DNA of 64,000 nucleotides from Microvelia longipes (Eukaryota; Arthropoda; Insecta; Hemiptera; Veliidae). Shown here piece after piece: positions 9,901-20,529 of this stretch. Positions within the stretch are counted from its first letter, which is position 1. Each line of letters starts with the position of its first letter. The notes beneath the pieces were generated by a model that was not told where the DNA came from, searched no databases, and worked only from the letters and a program-made list of their open reading frames with translations. Position numbers and translations under genes: made by a program. The stretch is taken from NCBI GenBank assembly GCA_018340805.1, contig JACMZG010000008.1, positions 31,469,526-31,533,525 of the forward strand, in the 5' to 3' direction.

Positions 9901-12900
9901 TGGAAAATATAACTACCAAGGAGCCAAGGACGCAGCTAAATTTCTAGTGGATCCTGAGCAAATCAAGATGGGTGAACAAGTAGCCGACAATTGTAATAAC
10001 GAATGTAAGTATCTGATGTTGTCTAGTTACTTAATTTATTGTCTTAGGCCTTAATGAAAGTTATCTGATGAACATATCTATATCTTCACTCTCTTGATCG
10101 AAAGCTTCTAATAAAATAGTCTAGTTCTGCTTAAAAGAAACGGTTAAAAAACAAAGGTGAAACATATTGTCCAGGGGTGGAGGTGTATGCGTTGATCCTT
10201 TATTTAGGGTGGCAGGAAAGAACAGTTTAAAAACTGGCTACCCCCAATTTTTTTTACAGTTTAAATATTTTAAATAATTTTGTAAACTTTTGTACAAAAT
10301 AATGAAGTGATTGATTATTTATTTATATAGGAACCTGTCCATCCACAATATCTTTCTATAACACTATTTTTATCGTTTCAGGAAATAGACCCATCGCTGA
10401 TCATATTATTACACTATCATTCGCTAAACATAACACTATCATCTACAAACAAGCTCTGAGCTTGTTTTTAAGTGATAGTGTTGTGTTTTGTAATAAGTAA
10501 TAGTTTATTTATTGTTATCATTTTATAATTATGTACCTTGAAAAAGACTTAATATATAGTTGAAAGCTTGGTAAATTGATTTTTATTTTTTTTAGACCAA
10601 TTCCGCCTAAAAAACTTGTAGAAAATATTTCATTGATGATTTTTAATTTTAGATGACTGATTTGCATTTACCTAACTAATACGGAATAAGTATAAAAGGG
10701 GTTGGAGGTGGTTATTTATTGTACGCACATTTTTTCCGTATATTATTTTTTTCTATTTCAATGAACTTAATAATAATTTTTTTTACTTATTTTCTTGTAG
10801 TAATGAACAAGTTGGGAGATGATAAATGTGAAAACGCTGTCCTCATTGCAGAGTGCTCTAAGGCACAAGGAGAAAAGGTAACTAACAGAAAATATTTTAT
10901 TTTTTTCTCAAAATGTAAACATAGCTGACTCACCAAAATGAATCTTAATGAGCAGTTGAAAAAAGGATAGTTTTCCCTGAAGTGTGATTCTTGAATCTCA
11001 GGAGGCACGCGTTTCTAGTTATACAGCAAACATCAAATAAATGCAATGAAACTTAATAATTAATGAAGCTTGATGTATGAATCCGATAATATATTTATTT
11101 TTATCATTTATATTACTTATAGAAGTAAGGATAAACAACTCGAATGAACTCACTCTCGCTATTTCAGTTATAATTTTCCTCCTAGAACCTCTTTTAGAAA
11201 CATGTATCGTTTGACACCATGAAGCATTTGGGGCTGTTAAGCTGTTTCTCTAAACACAACTCAAACTCTTAAATATTTTGCTTCCAAAATATTAATTTGT
11301 AGAATTTGTTTCGTTAATATTTTATGGCTTCAATAGAAGGTGTACAGATACTGTTTTTATATGCTTTTTGTAAAGAATGGTATGCATTTAATAATTCGAC
11401 ATGGTAAAACAATACCGTGCTCTTCGTTAGAAAGGTATAAAATGCATATTATACGTTTCTTAGTGAAGTAAAACATTATCGAATAAATAAAATGTATCCA
11501 TTATTGATAAGAAATGAAGTGAAATGATTATTATTCGTAGCGATATACTTCTTGAGAAAGCATACCCTATCTCATTACATTGGGAAGCTCGAAACATTTT
11601 ATCTGGGTTTTCAGGGCTCTGTGTAAGTTCATTGCAACCTCCAAGAGAGTGTTCAGGTTATGATAAATCAATCTTTGTCAATTTTTCACGCATTGCAGAG
11701 TCACCCGTGATGTAGTGGTTAAGGCAAGTAGTATATAGAAGTATATAGAAATTTCACATATTTCTTTTGATGATATATCAACATAAATTAACATCTCAAA
11801 ATAACGTTTTATAGTTTTGTAATAATAATATTTTAATATATCCGTTAATCATAATTGTGCTTTATTTTTGACTTTGGGGTCGTGGTGGATATTGGATTAG
11901 AAATTTGCGTTGCCTTATTTTTTATTAAAGTAAGGGTTACTATGTTAGAAGGTACACAAACTTGAATTGTACATATTTTGGCGAAGGGACAAAACGGGTA
12001 GGAAATGTAAAAATACTCTGCCCTTTTCTATATATCGTCTATCTCACTGTAATACTAAGGTAAATGAACTTTGAGGTAGTTCAAGAAAATTTCACCAGGT
12101 ACCTGTACCTTACAATGTATAAAATCAGGATACTGCCACGGGACTTAGGTAAGGGGGTGTCCGCAATTCCCTAATCTGCGTTGTCCCTCTTCCTATATAC
12201 TCTTTGGTTAAGGTACGCGGCCAATACACAGAATGAATGGACTTTAGTAATGGGTTCAATCCCATCACGGGCCTCTAGGATTTTTATGAGAGGGATAACA
12301 ATTTTTCGTACCACGTCCTTCAGAAGGGACATAAAGCCGGTGGTCTCGAGCCTGTGCGTTGTCAGGTACTCGTTAAAGATCCCTTACCCTAAATGAAACT
12401 GGGTAAGGGACTGGGCAAAATTTAGGACCCTCATTGTAGATTCATTATAATACTATACTGTTTCTGCCTTGTAGTTTAAAGTGTGAGGAGGTTTGGTTTA
12501 ACAGTGAGAGCACGTGTTGTTCCCAGTTTTTACTAGACTATAAGAGTCAGTGAAAATATGTATGATTGCTTAAAAAAGCATAGAAATTCACAGCTCTTCT
12601 GTCTAGATTAGATTAAATATACCTACACTTTAAATTAAAAGGAGTAGAACACTATCTTATGGAGCTGGCAAAAGGGACCTAACAACGTGGCCTACTTGCC
12701 TGGTAGTTACTACCACTCCCCCATATCACTATCACTTCACGCATTGCTTGAGTCATGGTTTGTGCTTGTATTATTAAGTTTGTGTTTGTATTTGTACACG
12801 AAACTTAGTGTACTTATTTATTAGGTAATAATATTTGTACCAAATTTAAACTCAATTGGACACTTTCCAATTTTTTAAATTTTTTTAGAAACGTACACAA

Positions 12901-13505
12901 GTCATTCAATAAAAATTGAACTAACACTGATAATGAGATGAAAGTTAGCACAGATGTTAGTCTTATACATAGTCACATGCGTGCCAAATTCCTATCCGAT
13001 CGCATCATTTTTCCGCGTTTTATGATTTTTCGAAATTTTCGTCATAATTTGTGAATTACGTAATAAAAATATTTTCCGAATACACAGCTACAGCGGTAGA
13101 CTGATTTTTGTACAAAATTTCAACTCTCTAAGATAAAAAATACACTCGGCGCTAAGATGATAACAGACACACACACAGACAGACAGTTTTGCGAAAACCA
13201 CTCAGGAGGCCTTAAAACGCCTGGAACGAAAAATTCTGGTTTCATCCTGTTTTCGGATTTTTTTGTTTTTTGCAAACACAATACTTTTCCTATATAACTA
13301 CGGTATAAACGAGGAAAAGTAAAAATCAACTGGTTGACTCTCAGAAGTAATTGTGTTATTAGTCATTTCCATGTTAGTTTCTACTTCATAGCAATATTTA
13401 ATTCATAATTATATAGAGACGACTTAGTCATACTAATGCTGTTTTTTAAATGTAATTTTTTTACAGGTTGGATTCAGAGACATGTCTCAAAAAAATAAGA
13501 ACTAA
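6846..13505 (+). CDS. odorant-binding protein gene, six visible coding exons (signal-peptide exon missing)
   Basis: Exons at 6846-6921, 7589-7641, 8850-8885, 9890-10004, 10801-10877 and 13467-13505 join in one frame into 131 codons plus TAA. OBPs are small secreted carriers that bind hydrophobic odorants or other ligands, classically in sensillum lymph. The joined product has seven cysteines, at residues 3, 17, 44, 48, 90, 103 and 112. The last six give C1-x26-C2-x3-C3-x41-C4-x12-C5-x8-C6; the x3 and x8 spacings are the family hallmarks and the others lie in the hemipteran range. Every intron starts GT and ends AG, and phases agree at all five junctions (1, 0, 0, 1, 0). The visible part begins at a phase-0 acceptor, so an upstream exon with start codon and signal peptide is required. 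Cys3 is extra to the classic six. No stop or frameshift is seen. Family assignment is confident; ligand and expression site are unknown. Confidence 0.9.
7589..7641 (+). CDS. OBP exon between C1 and C2
   Basis: 53 nt between acceptor AATTTCAG and donor AAG|GTAAAT. With one base carried over it encodes 18 charged residues (ADMNKLKAKNAPETKEGK), a typical amphipathic helix and loop between C1 and C2. It ends in phase 0, so C2 opens the next exon. A 10-base G run lies about 100 nt upstream in the intron. Confidence 0.85.
8095..8700 (+). repeat. family E repeat in an OBP intron
   Basis: Contains AACCAAAGCATTTAACTC, repeated CCCAAGG(G)AGTAA motifs, AAGTGCTTCTTTACT and CAACTTTACATTATACACTGTCT. The same motifs, in the same order, occur at 58230-58560. 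No coding capacity. Confidence 0.6.
8850..8885 (+). CDS. OBP micro-exon carrying C2-x3-C3
   Basis: Only 36 nt: acceptor ATTTTCCAG, twelve codons CFVFCMMKKMKI, donor ATT|GTAAGT. Both splice sites are close to consensus and both ends are phase 0. CFVFC is the invariant C2-x3-C3 signature of the OBP fold. It is too short for most gene finders, and its loss would keep the frame while removing two disulphide cysteines. Confidence 0.88.
9045..9367 (+). pseudogene. decayed Ty3/gypsy-type integrase C-terminal fragment
   Basis: Read across at least two frame changes and internal stops, this stretch contains pieces typical of the end of gypsy pol: an NFEEVLENAKEML helix, a GDKVL motif, SKLMAKIDGPYVIVKKM (the GPY/F module) and a terminal ITPFVGQ before TGA. 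The GPY/F module of chromoviral and gypsy integrases binds DNA or chromatin. The fragment sits in the intron between the OBP exons at 8850 and 9890, on the same strand. It has no intact reading frame and no LTRs nearby, so it is a dead relic. A family-A repeat begins 70 nt after it. Confidence 0.75.
9436..9842 (-). repeat. family A repeat, antisense, in an OBP intron
   Basis: CCGAAAACCGAGATTCCTG through TGTGAGTGTGTCTCTGTTATCATCAT, then AGCGGCGTCGAGCAAGGTCAGTGTC and GAGGTACCCAGTATCCGATTTTT. The 3' end lies 50 nt before the C4 exon. Confidence 0.7.
9890..10004 (+). CDS. OBP exon with C4
   Basis: 115 nt, acceptor ACCATTGCAG and donor GAAT|GTAAGT. It encodes 38 residues plus one base, including a helix-rich stretch (GAKDAAKFLVDPEQIKMG) and C4 in VADNC. 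It lies about 50 nt downstream of an antisense family-A repeat. Confidence 0.9.
10005..10800. other. OBP intron without recognised elements
   Basis: Low-complexity AT-rich intron. A local imperfect inverted repeat built on AACACTATCA/TGATAGTGTT lies near 10.36-10.49 kb (AACACTATCATCTACAAAC and AAGTGATAGTGTTGTG). Nothing else supported. Confidence 0.4.
10801..10877 (+). CDS. OBP exon with C5-x8-C6
   Basis: 77 nt, acceptor TTTTCTTGTAG and donor AAG|GTAACT. Two bases complete a Leu codon, then 25 residues follow, including DDKCENAVLIAECSKAQ. C5-x8-C6 is diagnostic of OBPs. It ends in phase 0 before a 2.6-kb intron that contains two SINE pieces and a family-A repeat. Confidence 0.9.
11701..11735 (+). 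mobile_element. truncated SINE head (A box only)
   Basis: CACCCGTGATGTAGTGGTTAAGGCA matches a tRNA-like A-box region, then runs into unrelated AT-rich DNA. No B box follows. A 5' fragment of a tRNA-derived SINE is the best reading. Confidence 0.4.
12140..12445 (+). mobile_element. tRNA-derived SINE, sense, in an OBP intron
   Basis: A-box-like TTGGTTAAGGTACGCGG and B-box-like TGGGTTCAATCCCATCACGGG are spaced as in a tRNA gene (RNA polymerase III promoter). The body follows: GGGCCTCTAGGATTTTTATGAG, CCTTCAGAAGGGACATAAAGCC, TGTCAGGTACTCGTTAAAGATCC, ending GGACCCTCATTGTAG. A second copy lies on the minus strand at about 31.07-31.32 kb. Confidence 0.75.
12795..13324 (+). repeat. family A repeat, sense, 3' half, in the last OBP intron
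   Basis: Begins CACGAAACTTAGTGTACTTATTTATTAGG, passes CACAAGTCATTCAATAAAAATTG and ACAGACACACACACAGACAGACAG, and ends AACTACGGTATAAACGAGGAAAAGT. Confidence 0.75.
13467..13505 (+). CDS. OBP terminal coding exon
   Basis: 39 nt, acceptor TTTTTTTACAG. Twelve residues (VGFRDMSQKNKN) then TAA. A short tail after C6 is normal for classic OBPs. The join to the previous exon is phase 0. Confidence 0.85.
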   Translation, partial: VGFRDMSQKNKN

Positions 13506-13760
13506 CCAACTGAATGAAAAACTAAACAACAACCACCGAAAAAAGAAGTAAAAAACAAAATAGTAAAATGCAGTTTTGTTGCGAGAGCTGTTGTAAGCTA
13601 GCTACATAATATCAAATACATAACATACGTTTATGTATGCTTGTATGAATGAATACAAGATTAAATGACAAAATATTCTTCAATAAAAATATATACCTTC
13701 GTAAACCATTTTAAATCAATCATTTAATAAACAATGTAGCAATAAACAATGTTTGTTGTG
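13506..13760 (+). promoter_or_regulatory. 3' UTR and polyadenylation signals of the OBP gene
   Basis: AATAAA occurs at 13682, about 180 nt after the stop. Two further copies lie near 13726 and 13741, the last followed by a GT-rich stretch (TTTGTTGTGTT). Any of these could define the transcript end. No cDNA is available to choose between them. Confidence 0.6.
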
Positions 13761-14002
13761 TTCAATATAGGAAGGTGCATATATGAATAAATACAATTAT
13801 ATTTTCTAAGTTAATATTTTTTTATCCTATTATAACTCTTAGACTCTCTTGTTTCTACTAGGGCACACTGTATACTAGATACCAGAACGGGAAATATATG
13901 ATACCAGAACTGATTAAGAAATATTCGAAAATTTAACTAAAATAGTTTTGATAACCCTTTATAATATAATTAGACTATAACATCCAATTATTTAAACAAT
14001 CG

Positions 14003-14090
14003 CAGGTACGGGATACCTCGGTACTTTTCCTCACAACTTCGGGCTAGCTTCGCTCGTCTTCAGAATGAAGCTTGCTAACTTAAAGCAACT
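14003..14090 (+). repeat. family A repeat, 5' fragment
   Basis: GCAGGTACGGGATACCTCGG...ACTTTTCCTCAC, then GCTTCGCTCGTCTTCAGAAT. Confidence 0.6.
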
Positions 14091-14990
14091 TAACTTTATC
14101 CTTTTTTGACTGATTTCTATTTGAAACTATTCCAAGAAATCCATTGTTAGGCCCTTGAAAATTGTATTTGAGAAAACCATTGTATTGGTGAGAAAATGTT
14201 CGAAGATACACCGCTCCCAATTTGTTTACATTGTTTTTCTTTGATTTGTTACTCCTTTGCAGTCGCATTTGTGTAAAATCTTATTATTTAACAATATTAA
14301 TTCTTCTTTATCTATGGTTACACCAGAGTAATTCCGTGTATAAAATAAAATATGATATCCCATGCGACCAGGCAGGTGAGTTATTTGACCTACCAATTAA
14401 ACGACTACAAGTGTAAATAATTAAAAATCTTTAACACTGTTCTTTCTGGCACTTTTTAACTAATAATTCATCTAAGGAGAAAGGAAGAGGAATATTTTGA
14501 TTGTTCAATTTCGTATTCACAGATTTTTTATGTTATGCCATTGCAAATTAAAAATTTATAGTGCCTAAAGAAAAACTGATTGAATTTGCCCACTTAAAAT
14601 AACTCTCCCTGAGTATCATTAATGTATCGAATGCAATATGATATCATTCTCGAGTATTAACACTGATGGATGTAAAAAGCTCCTCTTACTTAATGTGAAA
14701 AATCTCCTTGCATTGATTTTTTTGCTTGATTAACCTTTTTTAAACTTTGTTTTTTTAAGATAACTTTGCATTTGATTTAACACAAAATATTTAACTTATT
14801 TAAAATTGTAATTAATGTGGCAGATTTGCAGCATAAAATAATTAACGTTACACAGTTTAAGAAGTATATAAGTGTGAAAATTTATAACGAATTGAACGTT
14901 GAAGTTGTGTTTGAGTGTGTTATGTTAGTAGACGCAAGAGTTTTTACAAGGTTCATTTGGTTTTTTCAAGCTTATTGAAAAAATAATATA
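14090..14990. other. AT-rich intergenic DNA
   Basis: No coding region, RNA gene or repeat recognised between the OBP 3' end repeats and the fold-back element at 15 kb. Confidence 0.4.
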
Positions 14991-14993
14991 TTA

Positions 14994-15790
14994 ACATGAA
15001 TAGTTGACACCATATGATTGTGCGAGAGACGCCTAGGAAATGTAACAAGCAAAATGATATGCTACATCTAAGAACTTCCATCATTCGAAATTCATCATCA
15101 CTGATGGCTCGACACAATGTCATGTCCCACTCTGTTTCGTTACGTCTAACTCATCAGGGCGCTGACAGAGCCTGAAATCACTCTGACCTTCAATTAATTA
15201 GTCCTTAATTAGACCTTCAATTCTAAAGAATATAATGTGAAGTATTTACCAGTGACGAGCGGTGCTCTCTTACCACCATCATGCATGGCAAGCAAAACAT
15301 ATATCATAAGATACTACCGAGTTTTGCAAAACATGAATAGTTGACACAATATAATTGTGCGAGAGAAACCTAGGAAATGTAACAAGCAAAATGCAATGCT
15401 ACATCTGGGAACTGTTCCATCATTCGACATTCGTCATCATTGATGGCTCCACACAATGCCATGTTTTATCATGTCAACTATTCATGTTTTTTTGCAAAAC
15501 TTGGTAATATCATATGATATATGTTTTGCTTGTCATGCATGATGGTACGAGAGCACCGCTCGTCTCTGGTAAATACTTCACATTATATTCTTCAGAATTA
15601 ATTGAAGGTAAGAGTAAGTTCAGGTACTGTCGGCGCCCTGATGAGTTAGACGTAACGAAACAGAGTAGGACATGATATTGTGTCGAGCCATCAATGATGA
15701 CGAATGTCAAATGATGGAACAGTTCCCAGATGCATTGCATTTTGCTTGTTACACTTCCTAGGTGTCTCTCGCACAGTTATATTTTTAACT
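14994..15790. mobile_element. large fold-back element with a partial third unit
   Basis: A ~330-bp unit beginning ATGAATAGTTGACAC and including TGTGCGAGAGACGCCTAGG, GTAACAAGCAAAATG, GTTTCGTTACGTCTAACTCAT and GAGCGGTGCTCTC runs left to right from 14994. A second partial copy starts at 15331. The complete unit then recurs in reverse complement from about 15790 back to 15465. No transposase frame. Confidence 0.65.
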
Positions 15791-15954
15791 TTTAATGCTA
15801 CCTCTTTCCTCTTAACTTGGCACATAAGTGTTTTTTATCTATTTTTAATTACGTAAAAAATAAGTTTTAGATGTATTTAGGGACGCCATTGATTGAAGTT
15901 TATATGGTGCACTTATTTGTTTAATTGGGTTCTAAGGCAGTCAGTACAACAAAT

Positions 15955-16220
15955 TTTCCCACAAAGAATTTATCATCAAATACGGGCCTTCGGCCCGAAG
16001 CCGTTACGCGGCCTCGGCCCACCGGGCCGCATCGCGGCCCGGGGGCCTTCCTGTGGCTGCTTTGCGGCCACATTGTTGTTGTTTTGTATTATGTGTTGTT
16101 TCATTATTGTTCTTATTACATGGCATTTTGCCATGTATCTAGCGAATTTTCACAGCCTCTTTACACAGGCCTGCTTCGCGGGCCTGAGAGGCTTTCTCAC
16201 AAATTTGATTTTACTAATTG
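15955..16220 (-). repeat. GC-rich hairpin cluster and family B/C-related segment
   Basis: 15980-16050 is strikingly GC-rich and made of adjacent short palindromes such as CGGGCCTTCGGCCCG, GCCGTTACGCGGC and CGGCCCACCGGGCCG. The following TGTGGCTGCTTTGCGGCCACA and TACATGGCATTTTGCCATGTA recur in reverse complement at 39240-39330. The two overlapping open frames here look like products of the skewed composition, not genes. Confidence 0.5.
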
Positions 16221-16319
16221 AGATTTTATTAATACTCAATTATTAATAGTATGCTATAATATTTAAAATTAAGAAGCATTATAAACAAAATATATTCATG
16301 ATTTTCTTAAATAAAATAC

Positions 16320-17000
16320 CGTTTCCGTCACTTAAGATTGCCTGATCGAGCTGAAACCGGCCGCAATCGTTTTAGAATGACATCGACCATATAAAGACTT
16401 CTTCGAAGTTCTTCCGGTTTACGGGCCTGCTTTGCTCGGCGTGGTTTAGTGGAAGCCATTTTTGTCCTGTCTCTCTAGGACAGCAGGCTTACCAGGATGG
16501 AGCATGAGGTAGAGGCTCCTTTTTTCTACTATATCCCCACCCTCTACCACTACTGAATCCAACAGATATCGTACGAGTCTTTTGACCTAGACGTATACAT
16601 ATATACAATATATATATATGTATACTGTTTTGCGCCATTTGTGATGGTTCGATTCAGCTGAAATTGGTCTTAATCGATTCAGCTAGCCGTCTACCTAAAC
16701 ACGAAATGCCTTGTTTTAAAGCCATTTCAAGTTTAAAAAAATTTTTTTTCCAAGACGTCATAACTTTGATTGATGACGTCATAATGTTTTTATAAACAAT
16801 AGGCCTCGTAACCTCCTTGACATCTCGCGATTTGCAAAGTTTCGTTTATATATATATATACATACATACATATATATAAACTTTTTTGGACATATTTTTT
16901 TGTTATCAGGACGCCAATAGGAACCGATTCCGCTCACTCCACCCTCAACTTCCGTCATCCGAAAACCTCATAAGCGTCATTTTCATAATGAAAATTCGCT
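16320..17000 (+). repeat. family D repeat
   Basis: Segments GATGGTTCGATTCAGCTGAAATTGG, GACGTCATAACTTTGATTGATGACGTCATAATG, a short (AT)n run and CTTCCGTCATCCGAAAACCTCATAAGCGTC. Related copies at 23.63-24.13 kb, 34.29 kb (-) and 56.15 kb (-). Confidence 0.5.
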
Positions 17001-17995
17001 AAAATTCGACATACTAAGGATAACGGCCATATGAGAAGAAAAATGCAAAATACCAACATGACTGCGGAGCGACAACAGTGGTGCCTCCTGACTACGCATC
17101 TTCCCGAAGGGCCGACGCCAAGGAGAATAATGCGTCAGCAAGACGCTTAGTATTTAAGAGACTTATTGGATATAAAGATGTATCGAATCTGAGTTATAGT
17201 AAATAATATTAAAATCAATTTGTCATGGTAAGCTTATGGATCAACTGTAACAAGCTTAATCATTCTGATTTTCTTTTACTTTACTTCACCTACAGTATAT
17301 ATAAATATATATATTTATTTATTTATTTATATGGTTCTAACTTACTTTTTAACTCCCTTGTTTCCCCAGTCCCTTCATTTGCTTAATACGATGGTAACAC
17401 GATTTCAGCTATATTCTCCCTCTCCTGATTTTTATTGTTATCCATAGGTGCTGTAAAGATATACTGTTATAGGCAAAAGTAAAAAAAAAATGTTTACTTA
17501 CCGAGTTATATATAGTATTATATACCGAAGATATATTACAACTCACAAATCATTACGATTAATCGTTTTGTTTAAACTTTCATTTAGATTGAAAACCTAA
17601 ATCCAGTTTGAAAGATTAGTCGTAAGGTGATCTGTTTGACAGTTATGAAAAAGCGCTGCGTCACCGAATCAATGTCACATTGAGCCTCTCTCTTGTAATC
17701 AATCAGGTCAAAAAAGTCCTTACTTCTTTTCATCAATGAAGATTTTAGCAATGACTTTGTTACGATAAAAATGAGCATAATGAGATGATCAAGGTTACTT
17801 ACAGAGTTTGGGTCTTTAATAAACACAAAGAGAGTCCTCCGGGCAAATCATTTTCTCGGATGACTAAACATTCATCTGGATACCGTTGGTTGGACGTATT
17901 AAATTAATATAGTCAAAGTTCATGCATCATTTGGTGCCACAACTTATTCCATTTGCTATTAGTATTCAACACTATTTCTGATTTTTCTTATTCCT
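17000..17995. other. AT-rich intergenic DNA
   Basis: No gene supported. The open frame on the minus strand at 17.6-17.8 kb has no recognisable domain. Confidence 0.35.
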
Positions 17996-17997
17996 AC

Positions 17998-18330
17998 CGC
18001 CATAGGTATATGGTAAATATGTTGTGTTAGCCATTTTTATGACGTTCTAGGAGGTTTTCATAATGCTGCCAGTCTGTCTGTGTGTTTCTGTGTCACGCAT
18101 AACTCTAGATGTGTCCACGATGAAAATTGAAATTCGTCTTAAAAATTAGATCAAGGACTTGTGCTGCCTGGAAAATAAACATTTTTAGGCTGTGTTCACC
18201 TATTTTGATCTGCTTTTTAATTTTAAATCGGGAAATATTGAAAATATTACCAATAGAGTTGACAAATGAAGGTCAGGGGTTAAAAATAATAGTCACATTG
18301 ACGTGGTTTTTAGAAAAATTAAAAACATAT
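17998..18330 (-). repeat. family A' repeat (diverged relative of A)
   Basis: ACCGCCATAGGTATATGG, TCTGTCTGTGTGTTTCTGTGTCACGCATAACTC, then a tail shared with 44320-44720 and 62645-62960. The arrangement mirrors family A (CCGTAGGTATA...GTCTGTGTGTGTG...) but with TGTCACGCATAA replacing TATCATCGTAG. Confidence 0.5.
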
Positions 18331-18715
18331 TTCTAGACTAATAGCAATCTCATAGTAAAATGTATTTTCTAGCCTTTTTTTCACAGGGTTTTAGTAAATT
18401 ATTTGGGAGTGAGATTAGATCAGAAGTAATATAACCTGACCATCTTGTTGATAACACTGCTAACTCTATTTTGACTGAAATGTGAATATCATCCTTTTTC
18501 CCTGGACCCTTAAAATGAATCTACAAAATTTAATTTTAATATTGGCCGCATTTAATTTTAATATTAATCCTATAGGTGTCTCTGAAATCTTTAAACTTTG
18601 ATGGGCAATTAATTTTAATGTTTTTACTCGTTTTCGACACATGACAAGTGATTAAAATGCGTGAAACAGAAAGAACAATCAGAAAAAAGTGGGTCCCCTG
18701 AGATAATTTATCACC

Positions 18716-18845
18716 CCATTTCTCCACTCGTTCTCAGAATATACATAACGCCTACCAAGTACATCTCCGTGCTCGTTTCGCTTGTCCCTAACAACAAAGG
18801 TAGTTTTTATTTCCAGCGGTCATCCATCCACATTTTTTAATTTTC
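18716..18845 (+). repeat. family A relic
   Basis: TCTCAGAATATACATAACG, GTGCTCGTTTCGCTTGTCC and TTATTTCCAGCGGTCATCCATCC keep family order. Confidence 0.45.
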
Positions 18846-19615
18846 GGGTAGAAAAGTCCGCGGCACTTTGACCTCTTAGGTGGGTCTATAGTAGATTCCT
18901 AAATAAAAATAATTCAATAAATAAATAAGAATAAAACTGTAAGTGGAAATATTAAATCTGACTTAAATATTAATATTACTATAAATTGAGATAAATGAAA
19001 GATATTAATACAAGTGAAATAATAAGATGTGAAAGAGAGGGGTTAAATGTATACAGGTATCTCGGTTATAGAACTCAAACTCATATCGCCATAGAAAATA
19101 TACTTATACATATTCTTTAAACTACAAACTAAATTAAAAGTTTATACACTTATGGCAAGTTCGGTTAAATAACAAATTTCTGCGTATTAATAGATTCTAA
19201 AACTCTAAACAATTTGGATACAACCCCTCGGATACTATCTTCAAAGAAGAATGATTTCTTTTTAATAATTTTTTTTAATTGCATAATTATATATAACAAT
19301 AATATTACAATTAAAAATATTATTACAATTAATATACAATTAAAGATATTTTGCCCACATTAAAAGAGAAAAACCCTTGAGCTATGTGGGCATTTTTGAA
19401 TATTTAAAGTAATTTTAAGCTTGCTTGCTTAAAAGGAAATAATGAAATACTAAAAATCAAAACAAATAAAATAAATTAATTAGTTAAAAACATGCTATGT
19501 TACAAAAGATTTTTTTAAGCTTAATACATGCACTTAAAAGTTATTTATTCAGGCTTGCATTTGTTATATCTTATTATGTAATTATTATTTATTATGTTAG
19601 TGTTTTTATTTTATA

Positions 19616-19616
<1 letters not shown>

Positions 19617-19707
<91 letters not shown>

Positions 19708-19712
19708 TATTT
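19617..19712. repeat. (AT)n microsatellite
   Basis: About 80 bp of uninterrupted AT dinucleotides. The open frame across it encodes only Tyr-Ile repeats and is not a gene. Confidence 0.95.
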
Positions 19713-20387
19713 ATATAAATATATATAAAAAACTAAAGAAGGTATACATTTAAAAAGCATAATATAGTTTTTTAAATGTATGAATAAGTAGCAAATCTCT
19801 TAACTCTATTAATATAATACTTCATATATGTGAAATATAGGTATTGAAGTATTAAGTTTTTTATTACGATTTCCTATTTTATGACAAGAGCAACCCACTC
19901 ATTTTTTAACTAGCCTTTCTTAAGCCTGGTATATGAAGAGGGTGACAAATTTAAAACATACTGAATTGAACTGATTCTGCAATATTATTAGATTTCTCGA
20001 GAACTACCTGAGCATATGTGTTAGTTCTGTTACTGTTACCTTGACTTTTATTAATATTTCAGTATGTTATCCGGTTAAAATATGTTGAAAACGTGGTAAA
20101 ATAATGCTTAGTTTGCCTTACAGGTTTAGTTTCTGGAATTATATTACGACAGAGATACTTGTTCGCAAGATGTTTAAGCAGTACTAGTAGATATACTAAT
20201 AGAATCCCTGGGTATTCTACCAGGGGATCTGTTATTAAAAGTCATTACACATTCAACTTAATGCAATAATTATTCAATTTTTAACCATTTAAAAAAAACG
20301 CCTTTTGATAAAAGTTAGCTAATCTGAGAAATATCTTAACTTTAAGTTATCTTAAGAGCTATTTTGCTGTCCACCTCTTTTTAAACT

Positions 20388-20529
<142 letters not shown>

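Noticed and set aside
15893..16246. Two overlapping frames of 117 and 98 codons across the GC-rich block
   Set aside because: They arise from the palindrome cluster and family-related repeat; no domain, signal or splice context.
20063..20095. 33-nt candidate exon (YVIRLKYVENV) between TATTTCAG and GTG|GTAAAA
   Set aside because: No partner exons and no family signature; expected by chance at this length.
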